Below, one piece after another: positions 12,801-23,253 of a stretch of 64,000 nt of DNA (position 1 is the first letter of the stretch; every line of letters starts with the position of its first letter). Source of the stretch: Chimonanthus salicifolius (lineage: Eukaryota; Streptophyta; Magnoliopsida; Laurales; Calycanthaceae). The position numbers and the translations under genes are program-made. The stretch is from positions 40,478,739 to 40,542,738 of the forward strand of contig CM023541.1 in NCBI GenBank assembly GCA_013350335.1. The letters run 5' to 3'. The notes below the pieces were generated by a model. The model was not told where the DNA came from, searched no databases, and saw only the letters and a list, made by a program, of their open reading frames with translations.

Positions 12801-14044
12801 ATGCTGTAACCATTCGTCTTGTGCTTGAAACTCATTCAGGTTAGGCTTTTTCCCGCTGGATTTGCATTGGACTGGTTGATCGGTTTGTGAAAAAATAAAG
12901 GAAAGAAACAATGCTACAGTGTGACTCCACAAGTTAGATCATGAACTTAATTGTGATTGTTATGCCTTTTTTTTTTGTTGCGAATAAAATTAACTGATAT
13001 TCTCTATAACAAAAGATTGTCCTTAAGCTTTTGTGGCCTTTTGAGTGTTCTCCAATTATGTGGAAATCAAAGGATATGATCAAGTCAAAAATAATATGCA
13101 AAACTTGATATTCCATACAGAAAAGTTCTATCGAAAATTTAACAAATAGGCACATGTTTCTAGAGTGCGTTAAGCTATGCAAATCTCTACTCCCAACATA
13201 TTACTAAAGAACTCTTTGATCATAGTCTTTGCTGTTAATTATAAGCAGTTATTTCCATTAAAAGAATAGAAAGGGTTCATTTCTATTTTCTACCTTTTGC
13301 TTTATAGAAAGTGAGATTATTGCTAAAGCTGAAGTACATCAGAGTTTTGCAGTTTCATAACATGACGCAATTTCAATCTGATACCAAACTACTTCTAGCA
13401 AGGGAAAAGTCTATTTGCTACTGAGCCGTTGTTTCTGGTCCATTAGAAGCTGTCTGAGAAAACCGATATTTGGAATCTAGAACTTCATTCCAAAAAATCC
13501 CCTAACATGTGCAATATTAACTAGTTTAGATGCATAAGCAGGTATTAATTTTTGTAGGTGTTCAATGTTAACTAGCTTTGAGGCGTGAATGCCTTTTATT
13601 AGATTCCCTGAAGAAAACCAGCAAGTAAAAGTGGCACCCAAATTAGCACTGTTAAAAGTCATCATATGAATGGAAGTAAAGAAGGAAACTTCTTAAGTGA
13701 AATTTATTCTCATTCCCCGTGCTAACAGATTTCACTAGGCTTTCCATAGTAATACACTCCAAATCAAAAGTTGAGTGTTCACTGTTCATATTTGTTTCTT
13801 GTTTCATAAGGGTGGTATCCATGTGATAAGAGAAACATTTTCTAGTCACTAACCATCTGATAAAAGAAGCATTTTATGGAAGTGAGAAATGGTATTGCAG
13901 ATCAGAGGTTTATAAAGGTTGCAAAATCTCCACTCTCTCCTCCTCTAGTATTTCCTTTTGTCATTACATCATCAGGGATTTCGTTGCTGAGTGATGATGG
14001 TATAGAAGTAATGGGACCAGATGTGCACACAATTCGCTGTCAAG
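6803..14044 (+). CDS. RAD51B: RAD51B (RAD51 paralogue), eight internal/3' exons; 5' end outside window
   Basis: RAD51B is a RecA-fold ATPase of the BCDX2 complex in homologous recombination in the nucleus. Exons: 6803-6906, 7008-7071, 9386-9441, 11730-11810, 12398-12463, 12557-12648, 12720-12839 and 13901-14044. All have GT/AG borders and every junction keeps phase. The first begins FCLKLALSAALP, directly after where Walker A (GKTQ) should be, followed by RVVYIDTESKFSSKR. Then come MAGRILVLRPTTLSEFTE, the Walker B strand KLLIIDSIAALVSG, LGWHISFLKSLAEFSQIP, IVVTNHVRAQ, LGINWAHAVTIRLVLETHS and FIKVAKSPLSPP. These match plant RAD51B well. The exons with the start codon, linker region and Walker A lie before base 1. 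The last 20 or so residues are uncertain: the frame after 14044 either reads through to TGA at 14101-14103 or splices to a later exon. Introns are inflated by LINE, SINE, copia and hAT-like sequence. Confidence 0.93.
7377..7400. repeat. (CT)n microsatellite
   Basis: About ten CT units in a RAD51B intron. Confidence 0.85.
8183..8400 (-). mobile_element. LINE 3' end (minus strand) in RAD51B intron
   Basis: It starts with a T-run followed by GAGCTGTGACAAAC and A-rich sequence, then GTCTAACAGGATTAGACCC. The same arrangement (T-run, GAGCGGTAAAG, A-rich, GTCTACGAGGATTAGGCCC) occurs at 42222-42430. Read on the minus strand it looks like the 3' UTR and poly(A) tail of a plant LINE. No coding part is kept. 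Confidence 0.5.
8510..8830 (+). repeat. Ty1/copia LTR remnant
   Basis: It contains a TATA-like ACTATATAATG near 8613. Further on it has TTGTAACTCTATTCTCAGAG, then GTGGACATAGGCATATTGC and TGAACCATGTAAATC. These words are hallmarks of the R/U5 region of many plant copia LTRs. Neither end nor a primer-binding site is clear, so limits are approximate. Confidence 0.55.
9783..10345 (-). mobile_element. LINE fragment with RNase H C-terminus (minus strand)
   Basis: Bases 10100-10345 are closely similar to 31400-31640: shared words include TTTTGCCAAGAAGTC/ATC, CCTCCAAATGTCC and GGGAATTTCCTATTACTAGC. At the second site they belong to a LINE RNase H domain. On the minus strand this encodes the end of that RNase H followed by a 3' UTR running left to about 9783. 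It is interrupted by a short SINE insertion at 9842-9911. It lies in a RAD51B intron. Confidence 0.7.
9842..9911 (+). mobile_element. 5'-truncated SINE with perfect TSD
   Basis: The body CACCTGTGGGGGTTTTATGC ... TTTCCCACACGTAATTC ends in an A-run. It is flanked by aaaacaagaaggg at 9829-9841 and 9912-9924, a perfect 13-bp target-site duplication. The sequence matches the 3' part of the fuller SINE copies at 44780-45012 (minus) and 57855-57995 (plus). It is nested in the LINE 3' region. Confidence 0.75.
10380..11050. mobile_element. hAT-like non-autonomous element, degenerate
   Basis: The left end TAGGCCTAGCAAAATCTAAC resembles the element at 16725 (TAGACCTGGCAAAATCTGAC). The right end inverted reads TAGACCCAGTAATGG. 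Flanks ttaattgg and tttattgc agree at only 5 of 8 positions, so the limits are tentative. It is rich in GGGTTGACCC-type words with an AT-rich middle and no coding frame. Confidence 0.35.
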
Positions 14045-16724
14045 GTATGCCTCTGTTACATGATTCTCCATGCAAGAATATGTATGGATTCCGTATCTAT
14101 TGATTTTGCTTACCTGTGGGTTGCTGTTAAATGATGTTGGTCTGACAAATCCCGACCTGTATTAGCGATGCCCCTAAATCTACTGAGTGAAATGATCCTA
14201 ACCTTCTGATTAGGGGTCTCTTGATACGTTGTAAAAATGATGTTCATCCGATTCTGGTAATGTTTGTGGTGTTACCCATCATCCTAGATGGGCCTATTGG
14301 ATTAACGAGTCTTGATCAGTGAAAATGGGTTTACTTATATAGCTCAAGGTCTAAAGATAGAACGTATCTTTAGGTTGAGTAATATAATACCTATGTTACT
14401 GAGCCACTGATAGTAGCAATTAACTTTGTTCTAATTTTTTTTATCATATATGATTTTCAAGGTTTTCAAGAGGTGAGTTCATTTGAATGACCAAGTGCAG
14501 GTTGCAATGATTATCTTCAAGGGTAAATGTGGCGGTGATATCATTACGTCAAACAAGAGAGCTTATGATTATTTTGTGGGCTATATCATCCACCTCTTTT
14601 GTGCTGAATTGATTGCCTCATCATTCAGCTTCATGTTTAAGAAGGCTTCATGAGTTTGAGCTTTTCCCCCTTCTCATGATTCAATCCAATGTCTTGGCAA
14701 TGGCTCAGTGTTATAGAAATGCCCCTAACCAGTGTAAGTGCCAAACTGTTCCTGGTATGCTTGGCTGTAATAACCATTTTATTTCATCATTACATCACTG
14801 ATATAGCCTGATTCTTGACTACAAACTTCCTTGTATGTGTTACTTAAGATGTCCGACTAGGGCACAAACTGTCAGTGGGGCCTGTATAAAATTTTACCTG
14901 CTCAGTATAGGTGATTCAATTATTATTTTGGCTCTGAAGAAACATATGGATGAATGATTGGTAAAGATTTGATCAATAGTCAAGCACCCATCTCCCTAAT
15001 TTAACATCTAGTGTTATTAGACTGGTGTGCCTTTTGCTCAGGGCAACTGAATGGTGGATCCACTCAAGGACTGTTTTTGAGGCAACCAATTCTCCACATG
15101 TACAAATGTTCAGTCATGAACCCCATGAGGGGTGTGCCTTGTGAGTATTATCTTTTGAGGCCCATCCCTTTTTTTTATCCAAATGGATTTCATACCTGAA
15201 CTGAACTTACCTTTGATAGTGACTTGTTCAACTTGAACCCTTATTTACTGTTTGATCTTTTGGGCCACCTAAGGTCATCTTTTGAGCTGATTTTTAGTGA
15301 GCAACATGTCGAAGCATAAACTTTTCAAAGTAATCCACCCCGTGATCGTAGATGGACCTCACATGAACTTCTCATGGGGTGAGCATTTCATTGCTACACG
15401 AATTGGGTAACATGGACACCCATCCACCAGTGATAACGTGCACACTGTGCCTGCCCTGAAAAATGTCTGGACCTGATCATTTGGACTCTGATGGACCCCC
15501 ATTTGGGAGTGTAATCAAGTATCTTCCCCACCCTAACCACCCCCACCAAACACACACACACACCCCCCCCCCTCCACCTACCCATACCACACACATAAAA
15601 TGGTTGTTTGTGTATTGGGTCATAGGTTGGTAATGAGCATTCATGAATGAGAACAGTCAGATGACAATCAATGGATGAGATTGAAACTGAGAATGAAAAT
15701 GTGAAAACAACCTTGAGTGCTATTTACAAAAAAGGGAGTTCAGACCCAGGAACATGCAAAAACACTTGTCCTTTCAATCAAAACGCTCTTTCATTCACAC
15801 ACACGGGCCTGCAAGAGTTACACCACCATCGTCGGATGGGAAACAAAGGTTTCTAGTCCTTGATCTTTGTTGATCTTTTGGGCCTTGAAGTCATATCAAG
15901 AATGGTCCAACGAACATGTTCGTTTTGTAGGCCCTATATCTATTCATAGATCTTCTAATACCACTGTTTATTGGGCCCTGAAATGAGTTGCATGATTTAT
16001 CATGACTAATTAAGTACCTTGTGTATGATTTAGGCATTATCTTCCTTTCTTTTTTTCTAAAATCTCCTTAATGTGTTTTGTGTGCTTGGGCGTTGGATTG
16101 CTCTTATTAGTAATGCATATTTGGTACACAAACCCAACCATTGCAACAAGCCGCCATGGACCTCTTAAGTAGGATTACATGACTCCCAATATTATGTGAT
16201 CCAATAAATTGGAGTTGGATCATGATGGATTTTGATCCACATGATTCAAGTTCCAACCTTGATATCCACTTCATAAATTATCTGTTTTTTTTGTGAGTAA
16301 TCACTTTATAAATAATCTTATGATAAATCCTCTTATCAATTTTGTAAAAACACATGAAATGCCCATCAGGTGTCGTAATTAATATTTAGTTATGTTTCCT
16401 TTATCACTTTTTCATAAATATTATAGGTAATTTTTTTTTAAAGAATCATCCAACGAATTGAGATAGTTAGCTTGCTGTAAATTGTTACATGCACACTATC
16501 ACTCATGATCTAATGATATTGGTAACTTTTGAAAGTGCAGACTAAAATATCTTGCTAGGATTGGTGATTAGATAATATTAATCCATTCCTCTTAAATCAG
16601 TCTTTTTTCCTGTACAAATGTCTCTTAAATATTCTTGCATCAATTGAGGCTGGTGGGCCATGCCTATTTGCATGTGATAGTTCTGCAAAATTAATTTCTT
16701 GGGAGACTATTGAATTCTTTCATT
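14045..16724. other. Non-coding region after the last secure RAD51B exon
   Basis: If the tentative exon at 17692 is real this is intron, otherwise it is 3' flank. It holds short chance frames, a CA/C-run at 15541-15580 and no recognised domain or element ends. Confidence 0.45.
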
Positions 16725-17081
16725 TAGACCTGGCAAAATCTGACTCCACTGGACCCGTTTTGATAAATGACTGACATGATCCGACTTGTTTATTAGACGA
16801 CCTATCCCATACTGAATCCATTTATAAATGGGTAGACTAATCCAAACCTAAAAATAAATGGGTAGACTTGATTAACTTGATTATTGCCATATGTAATATG
16901 TAACACATGCAACCACATGAGGTTTACATCCATTTAAGGGGTAATCTTGGAATGTCTTTTGCTAGAAAAATCTCTTTAGATAAATGGGTAAACCTGAATT
17001 TTACGACTTGAATTTGAAATGGACATGAACTGAATAAAACTCAACCCAAATCTGACTTGACCCAACCCGCTGCCAGGTCTA
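16725..17081. mobile_element. hAT-like MITE (TAGACCTGGCA family)
   Basis: The ends TAGACCTGGCA and, inverted, TAGACCTGGCA match over 11 bp. The interior has GACCCGTTTT, GACTTGACCCAACCCGC and similar words near the ends. Flanks ctttcatt and cttctact agree at 5 of 8 positions, consistent with an old 8-bp hAT duplication. It is about 357 bp with no coding capacity. Confidence 0.6.
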
Positions 17082-17691
17082 CTTCTACTTAATCATTCTT
17101 ACATATGTTCTCTAAAATAACCCCAGTTCATATTAATGATTAGAGCATTGTAGGATTAGTGTTTTAGAACTTAATGTCTTAGCCTAATTTAATTTTGAAA
17201 ATTTTCAACTTGGATTGGATTAATGCAGGGTGATTCATGTCTGTCCTGGCAAATAGCTATGTTACTGAAAAAAAGAGTTGCTTAATAGGCCAAAAATTAT
17301 GGTCAAGATCTAATAGAATTAGGACTTGGAGAGGCCCTCACAACATCATACGGGTTGAATCGATTGAAGTCCTACATATTTCAACTTTTTGAAGAGCCAA
17401 GATTCTTTGCTTCATTTGCCAAAGTTAAAACCCTTTAGTTATTATCACATATCATTTATACTCAGATTGGGGTTTGTATTTCTTATGATCTTAGTTACTG
17501 ATGGTTCCTTTGTGGTTGCAAACAATCTGGAATGGCTAGAATTGTCTCATTAAGCTTTTATCTTCTACTGCTAATGCAAGAACATTATTATTTATGGCAT
17601 CTTAGATTAATGGGGCTTATATCCTGAAAGCTTGGAGAAAGTTTCATATGCCCTTTATAAGGTATAATCTGATCCACTTTTCCACTTGCAG

Positions 17692-17840
17692 AAACCATGT
17701 CACCTTTCCCTGGCAAGACTAACTATCCAGAAAAGGTTAGAGCGACTGGTTATTCGTTTTCAAAAAAGGGTTTCCAATTCTCTGTCAATGATGATACTCT
17801 TGGCCTGACCCTTGACAAAGTCTCCATTCTGAGTAGGTGA
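17692..17840 (+). CDS. RAD51B: Tentative terminal exon of RAD51B
   Basis: A good acceptor (pyrimidine tract, CTTGCAG) ends at 17691. Joined in phase to the exon ending at 14044, the frame stays open for about 49 codons to TGA at 17838-17840. The predicted tail (starting TMSPFPGKTNYPEK) does not resemble RAD51B C-termini known to me, which are short. The alternative is read-through after 14044 to TGA at 14101-14103. I hold this exon only as a candidate. Confidence 0.25.
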
Positions 17841-17895
17841 TGTGGAAAGGAGGAAAAAGGGTAGTTCAATAGTCAACTTGCAAATGTAAATAAAA

Positions 17896-18205
17896 TGAGT
17901 AGAATTCACCCTTAGAAAAATCAGCTATCAAGGATAGGGAATCTATTTGTTTATAAATTCCATAACCCACTTGTCCATAACCGATGTGGGACATGCTAAC
18001 ACTATCTCTTAGTGCCAAGGTTGGAGACACTCGGCTCTCTTCCTCCGCACAAGGTTGGAGATATGAATCCGACTCATCCGTGTAGTACCTGAAAAACACA
18101 TGAGTAGAACTCACCCTTAAAAAACTAGCTATCAAGAATAGGAAATTTACGTGTTTATATACTCTATAATCCACAAGTCCACAGCTGATGTGAGACATGC
18201 TAATA
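17896..18205 (-). mobile_element. TRIM (miniature LTR retrotransposon)
   Basis: Two direct repeats, 17896-18001 and 18101-18205, both begin TGAGTAGAA(T/C)TCACCCTTA. Both carry GATGTG(G/A)GACATGCTAA near the other end and flank a roughly 100-bp middle. Read on the minus strand each shows GTCCCACATCGG followed by a TATA-like run, a layout common in TRIM LTRs. The middle has no coding capacity. I found no clear target-site duplication. Confidence 0.65.
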
Positions 18206-19460
18206 TCATATATGAAGCACTCAAAATGAGCAAAGATCAAACTCTTATTTTTTAAAGGTATTTGGTGTATGGTTTTTTATCCAACGTTCTCTATTTGGAT
18301 AGAGGTGGAGATCTTAGAGTTCTCCATCATTAAAAAAATGAAACTCAAACTCTATTTATAATTTTTTTTTCTCATGGAATACTATTCTCTTCTTTTTTTA
18401 AAAAAAATAAGTGTCATTTACATAACCGTCAATTAAAATTTACCTCTTAAATAACAGTCAGAATATGGTTTGAAAGAATCTTTTACTTATACACATTCAA
18501 CCTAAATTATTATTATTTTTTATAAATGAAGTTCGACATTTTCTTCTCTAACTAATACTCTTTCTGTTCCATTTTAATTGTCTCATTTGAAATATTTGTA
18601 TTGTTTAAAGAACTCTCTATATAAGACTAGCACTCTGCGTGATTTTATTCATTTTCAATACACTTTATACTACTTCAATATAAATGAGACAACTATTTTG
18701 GAACAATTCCAAAATTTATATAGAACAACTGATTTGGGACAGAGGGAGTATTAAATAAAAGATTTTTTGACACTAGAAATGCAATCATTTCTATTTCTTA
18801 AATTATTTCAAACATTTAAAACTTTTCTTAGATCCACTCTACCCAAAACTTAAAAAAAAGACTTAAAACATGATCATTTGTATTCTTTGAATCTCAAAAT
18901 CATTGACCAAAAATAAGAATTTTTTACATTTGAGATGTGTCCACTTATATTATTTTAATGGGTTTATGGGTCTGCAACCTATTCCAAACATTTCACTCAA
19001 GATGAAAAAATTTTATACCTAAAATTTGATAGTTATAATCTTTTAGAATTTCTAAATCTTTCCTATTGATTTGTATTGGACAGTAAATTATAGACATTTT
19101 ACATAAATGTCTATAAATATTTTTTTTACACAGGATTTCGAATATTTTGGGCTCATTCAAGAGTGAATTTGAGTTGCAATAGAATACCCTTTGAATGGAT
19201 ATATACATTAGTCTTAAATGATTTTTGGCCAATGTCGAATCACATCGGAATAGTGATTTTATTTGTTAGATATGTATCTATGAATATATTTTCTTGAAAA
19301 AGATGATCACTCACACATGTGCATGCATTAGTTTACACACTTGGATAATTAAAAAGGTCTTTATCAGGCTTTGACGTTATCAAAAATCACTTTGATCAGA
19401 TCAACCAACTATACTTTTTAAGACCATAAATTTAAAGATTAAGTAGATATTTTCAAGTCC
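18206..19460. other. AT-rich intergenic DNA, no gene seen
   Basis: Short homopolymer runs and chance frames only. An imperfect GGGACAGAGGGAGTATTAAA near 18737 resembles the ends of plant Stowaway/Mariner MITEs (CTCCCTCCGTCCC type) with CTAATACTCTTTCTGTTCC at 18552. The span 18548-18757 may therefore be a degraded Stowaway MITE. Confidence 0.4.
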
Positions 19461-19870
19461 AGGGATTAAAAATTGGCCGATATGTATTGAATTTTAGTAT
19501 TCGATATGTACAACCGATACGAAAAAAAAATTGGGTATCTCGGCCATTATATCGACTTGAATATTGGCTGATATGCTTTAAAATAGTTTTAAAATAATTT
19601 TTTTGAAAAAAACTGTTCTAAACAAGTGTTTTCAGCCCATATTGGCCCGATATCAGTTGATTTCTCCTTTCTCGGGTCCTTTTTTTTGAGACGTGTGGGG
19701 CCCATGCCAAAAAAAAGAAAAAACAGCTGCTTTAATTATGGAGATTATGGCGATAGTAGGTGCTAACGATATAAAAATCTTATTCCCCATGGTGATAAAA
19801 TCTTCGGCCAAAATATCTGGCTGTTTTGGCCATTTTGGCTGAAAAGGGATTTTTTATTGTAAATAATAAA
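19460..19870. repeat. Degraded copy of the ATCGGCCGATA repeat family
   Basis: It contains TTGGCCGATATG, GGCTGATATGC, GGCCCGATATCAG and similar words spread over 400 bp. They match the denser arrays at 21211-21698, 50533-51170 and 54280-54460. Ends are not definable. Confidence 0.4.
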
Positions 19871-20736
19871 AATTTGAAAAACCTAAATTATTTCTGGAAT
19901 GGGCTGATATTTGGTCCCATTAGGATGAAGTTTTGCCTACATCAGGATTTTCTTTTCATTTCTTTTGAATTTTTGGTCCCATTTGGATAAAGTCCCATTC
20001 TAGAAACTTAATTTGAATAGCATTTTTTTTTTGTTTGCTACCATTTTTTGTTATTTTATATCATTTAATTTATTTTTTATTTTTTTGGAAATCTCGATTT
20101 CCTAACTTGAAAATTATTTTTTAACATGTAGATGTCCGATATTTAATAATAAAAATTACATAATTATAATCCCTATAATTTCCTGATTCTTCTCTAAATT
20201 TTCTAGATTTTTTTTTTAAAAAAAATTAAAATTAAAATCTGTTGGAGAGAGAAAGATTAGCGATTTTTTCATCCTTGATTTCAAGGGATCGAATTTTGGA
20301 GTGTTTAAAAAAAGTGACTGACTTGATTAAATTACAGTGATTTTTTGTGGATCACATGTTCAAAGAAAAACTTTTTCAGCCAACTCATTGCACTCTATTT
20401 CATGGGCTTTTGTCTAAATGTGCAAAATAATATTACTTATGTTAAGTGATTATTTCACATTTTTTAAAAGTCTTGAACAAAAATCTTATACACCGGTCTT
20501 TCAATGGTTGAGCCAAATTTGTAGTTGGGCCCTAATATAGGCCCAAACCTTGATCAGATAGCTTATTTGGAGCATGTTTTTTGGCCAATGCTTCTACTTT
20601 GAGATTAGAATTGTTTGACTACTTGATTTCTGTTTGCATAACAGGAAGCCTTGATTTTATTTATTATATGATTAAGAGGTGCAAATGCAAGATATTAACA
20701 TGTGACTATAGTGTTGTAGAAAGCTCATCAAATAGT

Positions 20737-21085
20737 TAGGGGTGAAACTCGGGTCGGGTTTTGGCCCAAACCAGTATGACACAACCCGAAATTCATACGG
20801 GTCGGGTTATGAAAGTCGGGTCTGGTTGAGAAGTCAGAAATCCACATTGAATTCGAGTCGAGTTGGGTTAAGAGATTTTTAAATTAACCCGACCCGACCC
20901 CACCCACTAAAATGTAGGCCAAAGTAGGTTAAAAATGCGGGTCGGGTCGGATTTCGGGTTGAGTCGGGTAATAATTCATGTCGGGTCAAGACGTCCTGGT
21001 CAAAAGTTCGAGTCATGTCAAATTCTATATATTAGTAACTTGGGCTAGGTTGGGTTTTAAAAAACCCAACCCGATTTCAGCCCTA
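20737..21085. mobile_element. hAT MITE with perfect 8-bp TSD
   Basis: The inverted ends are TAGGGGTGAAACTCGGGTCGG and TAGGGCTGAAATCGGGTTGG. The flanks caaatagt (20729-20736) and caaatagt (21086-21093) are identical, an 8-bp duplication as made by hAT transposases. The interior is rich in GGGTCGGGTT and AACCCGACCC words, so the strand can fold. About 349 bp, no coding frame. Confidence 0.88.
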
Positions 21086-21210
21086 CAAATAGTATAGGCT
21101 CGTAGGGATGATGCTTATCACATACATTGTGCCTATTTGATCACGTATCACTGACACTGAGCCACGATATCACCGAGATGAAGCATATTAGTGATATATC
21201 GATAACACCA

Positions 21211-21698
21211 AAGGTTCAAATATCGGCCGATACGATATGTATCGGCCGTACTGTAGTATTATCGGCCGATATGGCCGATATTCGGTGTGAAATATCGGTC
21301 TAAATATCGGCCAATATTCATAAATATCGGTATTTTTTTTTTTAAAACACCGATACGGTTTTTACACGGTTCTTGGCGGTTTTTCGCGGTTTTTAACGGT
21401 TCAGGGTTTACTGCTTTCAAGGTTTTTGCGGTTTTTTGCAGTTTTTAACGGTTTTTTGCGGTTCTTCACGGTTTTTAACGGTTCAGGTTTTACTGCTTTC
21501 ACAGTTTTTGGAGGTTTTTTGTGGTTTTTTACGGTTTTGTCACGGTTCATCACTGTTCATCACGGTTTTTTGCGGTTTTTTCATGGTTCCGATATCGGAG
21601 GAGAGAGAAAATGCCGATATTGGAAGAGAGAGAATTTTCTCGGCCGATATTTGCATATCGGCCGATATATCGGCCGCACCGTTTTTTTAACCCCTGTC
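21211..21698. mobile_element. Mutator-like MITE with ATCGGCCGAT arms and a CGGTTTTT core array
   Basis: The flanks ataacacca (21202-21210) and ataacacaa (21699-21707) form a 9-bp duplication with one mismatch, the size made by Mutator-like transposases. Both arms carry many ATCGGCCGATA-type palindromes. The centre (21350-21595) is an array of CGGTTTTT-like units with a higher-order repeat marked by AACGGTTCAGG followed by TTTACTGCTTTC, seen twice. The apparent proteins in this array are artefacts. Element type is inferred from the duplication length. Confidence 0.6.
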
Positions 21699-21707
21699 AT
21701 AACACAA

Positions 21708-23245
21708 TATATTTTTATTTTTAGCTTAACAATATTTTTGATCGGATCATAAGTAGATTCTGTCATGTATTGTCCATATATCCTGATATTTGGCCGCATC
21801 AAATTTCATACCGAGATTTGGACCTCTGATTTAGAGCCTTTGCCATTTTTTTTTAAAAGGAGTTCATCAATTTTTTTTTTTAATTTCGTAATTTTGAGAG
21901 AGAAGTATTGGAGCACCATATTTAATAAATCTAAAATAGATAATTTTTTTTCCTAAAGTTGTTATTTACGTGGGTGGCCAGCCTTGAATAGCAACCATTC
22001 ATTTTAAGTGTGGCCCCTTTTACATGTTTGAGCCATCCCTTTTTAATATTAGAATGGTTTGGTTGGATGATCCCTTGAGTTCACCATTTTTGGCTTTTGC
22101 TGACATAAGTGGTTTTTTTTTTAAAGGGATAATCATCTGCGCACTAATTTCTGTTGGTTTCTTAAAATATGTCGTTCAGTAAAAATTATTTTGATTACAT
22201 CAATCAAATTATATTTTTCAAAATAAAATAATTATAAATTTATTTAAAACTATATATTTTTAGATATGTTGTTCAACAAAAAAATATTTTGATTGCATCT
22301 ATCAAATTGTATTTTTAAATTTTTTAAAATTCAATTAGTTTAAATAATTTTTAATCTTTAGATTTTGTAGTCTTTAAAATATGATTTGATTAATTCAATT
22401 AAATGATTTTTATGAGCTATATTTAAAAAAAAAAACTTTTCCAACAAACCTATCATTAGCTCCATTTTATAAACTACGTATCTAAATTAATATATAATTA
22501 ATCATTTTATCTTTTTTTTACCTCTATTTTTAGAGTACACATAAAGGGGATAGATGAGGCAAAACTTCAAATATCAGTCGTGAACTAATAATGTTCTAGA
22601 TGTTGTCGATACATATGTATCGGCCTCAAACAATTTCTTTTTATTTATTGTAAAAAATTCTGAAAATATAGAAAAAAAAAATTATTTTCCAAAAATTTGG
22701 TTTAGAATCTTGAATATTTTGATGGAATATCACCGTGTCAGACGTAAAAATATCAATATATAAAAAGTGTGCTCAAAATGTAAAAAGAAATGTCTAAATT
22801 ATGCAAATCAATAAAACACCATACACTTGTGATATTTGTATGTATTTGGGCGCTGATGGCCAGTGGTAATATTCATTGTCTCACATCGGTAATATTATTG
22901 TCTCAAATCGTCAGTTGCGTTAGAAATTTCCTAATATATAAGTAGTACTCTTCTTCTTTCTAGTATAAGATTTTTTGGGAGCAATCATAAATTGACTCGT
23001 TAATTGAAAGTCGTGCCGACTGTATGTAAGGTCCAGAGGTCCTATCATGCTAACGAGACAGATGTAGTAAAGGTCATTTTCGTCTTTTCAAAATTCAACA
23101 TGGACCCACTTGGCAATTTCACTGACCAACAATTTTTTTAGACACTTTAAAGAAATTTCACAATTTTTTAAGAATTTTTCACAAAAATTTCAGTTTTACT
23201 TTGATTCTATATATTGTGCCTGGGTTCTACTAGTTTCTATTTAAT
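21708..23245. other. AT-rich intergenic DNA with local direct repeats
   Basis: Two related blocks at about 22166-22235 and 22262-22330 share the pattern ATATGTCGTTCAGTAAAAA / ATATGTTGTTCAACAAAAA, then TTTTGATT(A/G)CAT. They belong to a dispersed motif listed in the findings. Near 22880-22900 GTCTCACATCGG resembles a TRIM LTR fragment. No gene. Confidence 0.45.
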
Positions 23246-23253
23246 TTAATTAA

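Noticed and set aside
17866..18240. 124-residue minus-strand frame with internal similarity
   Set aside because: The similarity is the two LTRs of the TRIM at 17896-18205 read through.
21426..21752. Overlapping repetitive frames (FFTVFNGS-like)
   Set aside because: They come from the CGGTTTTT minisatellite inside the element at 21211-21698.
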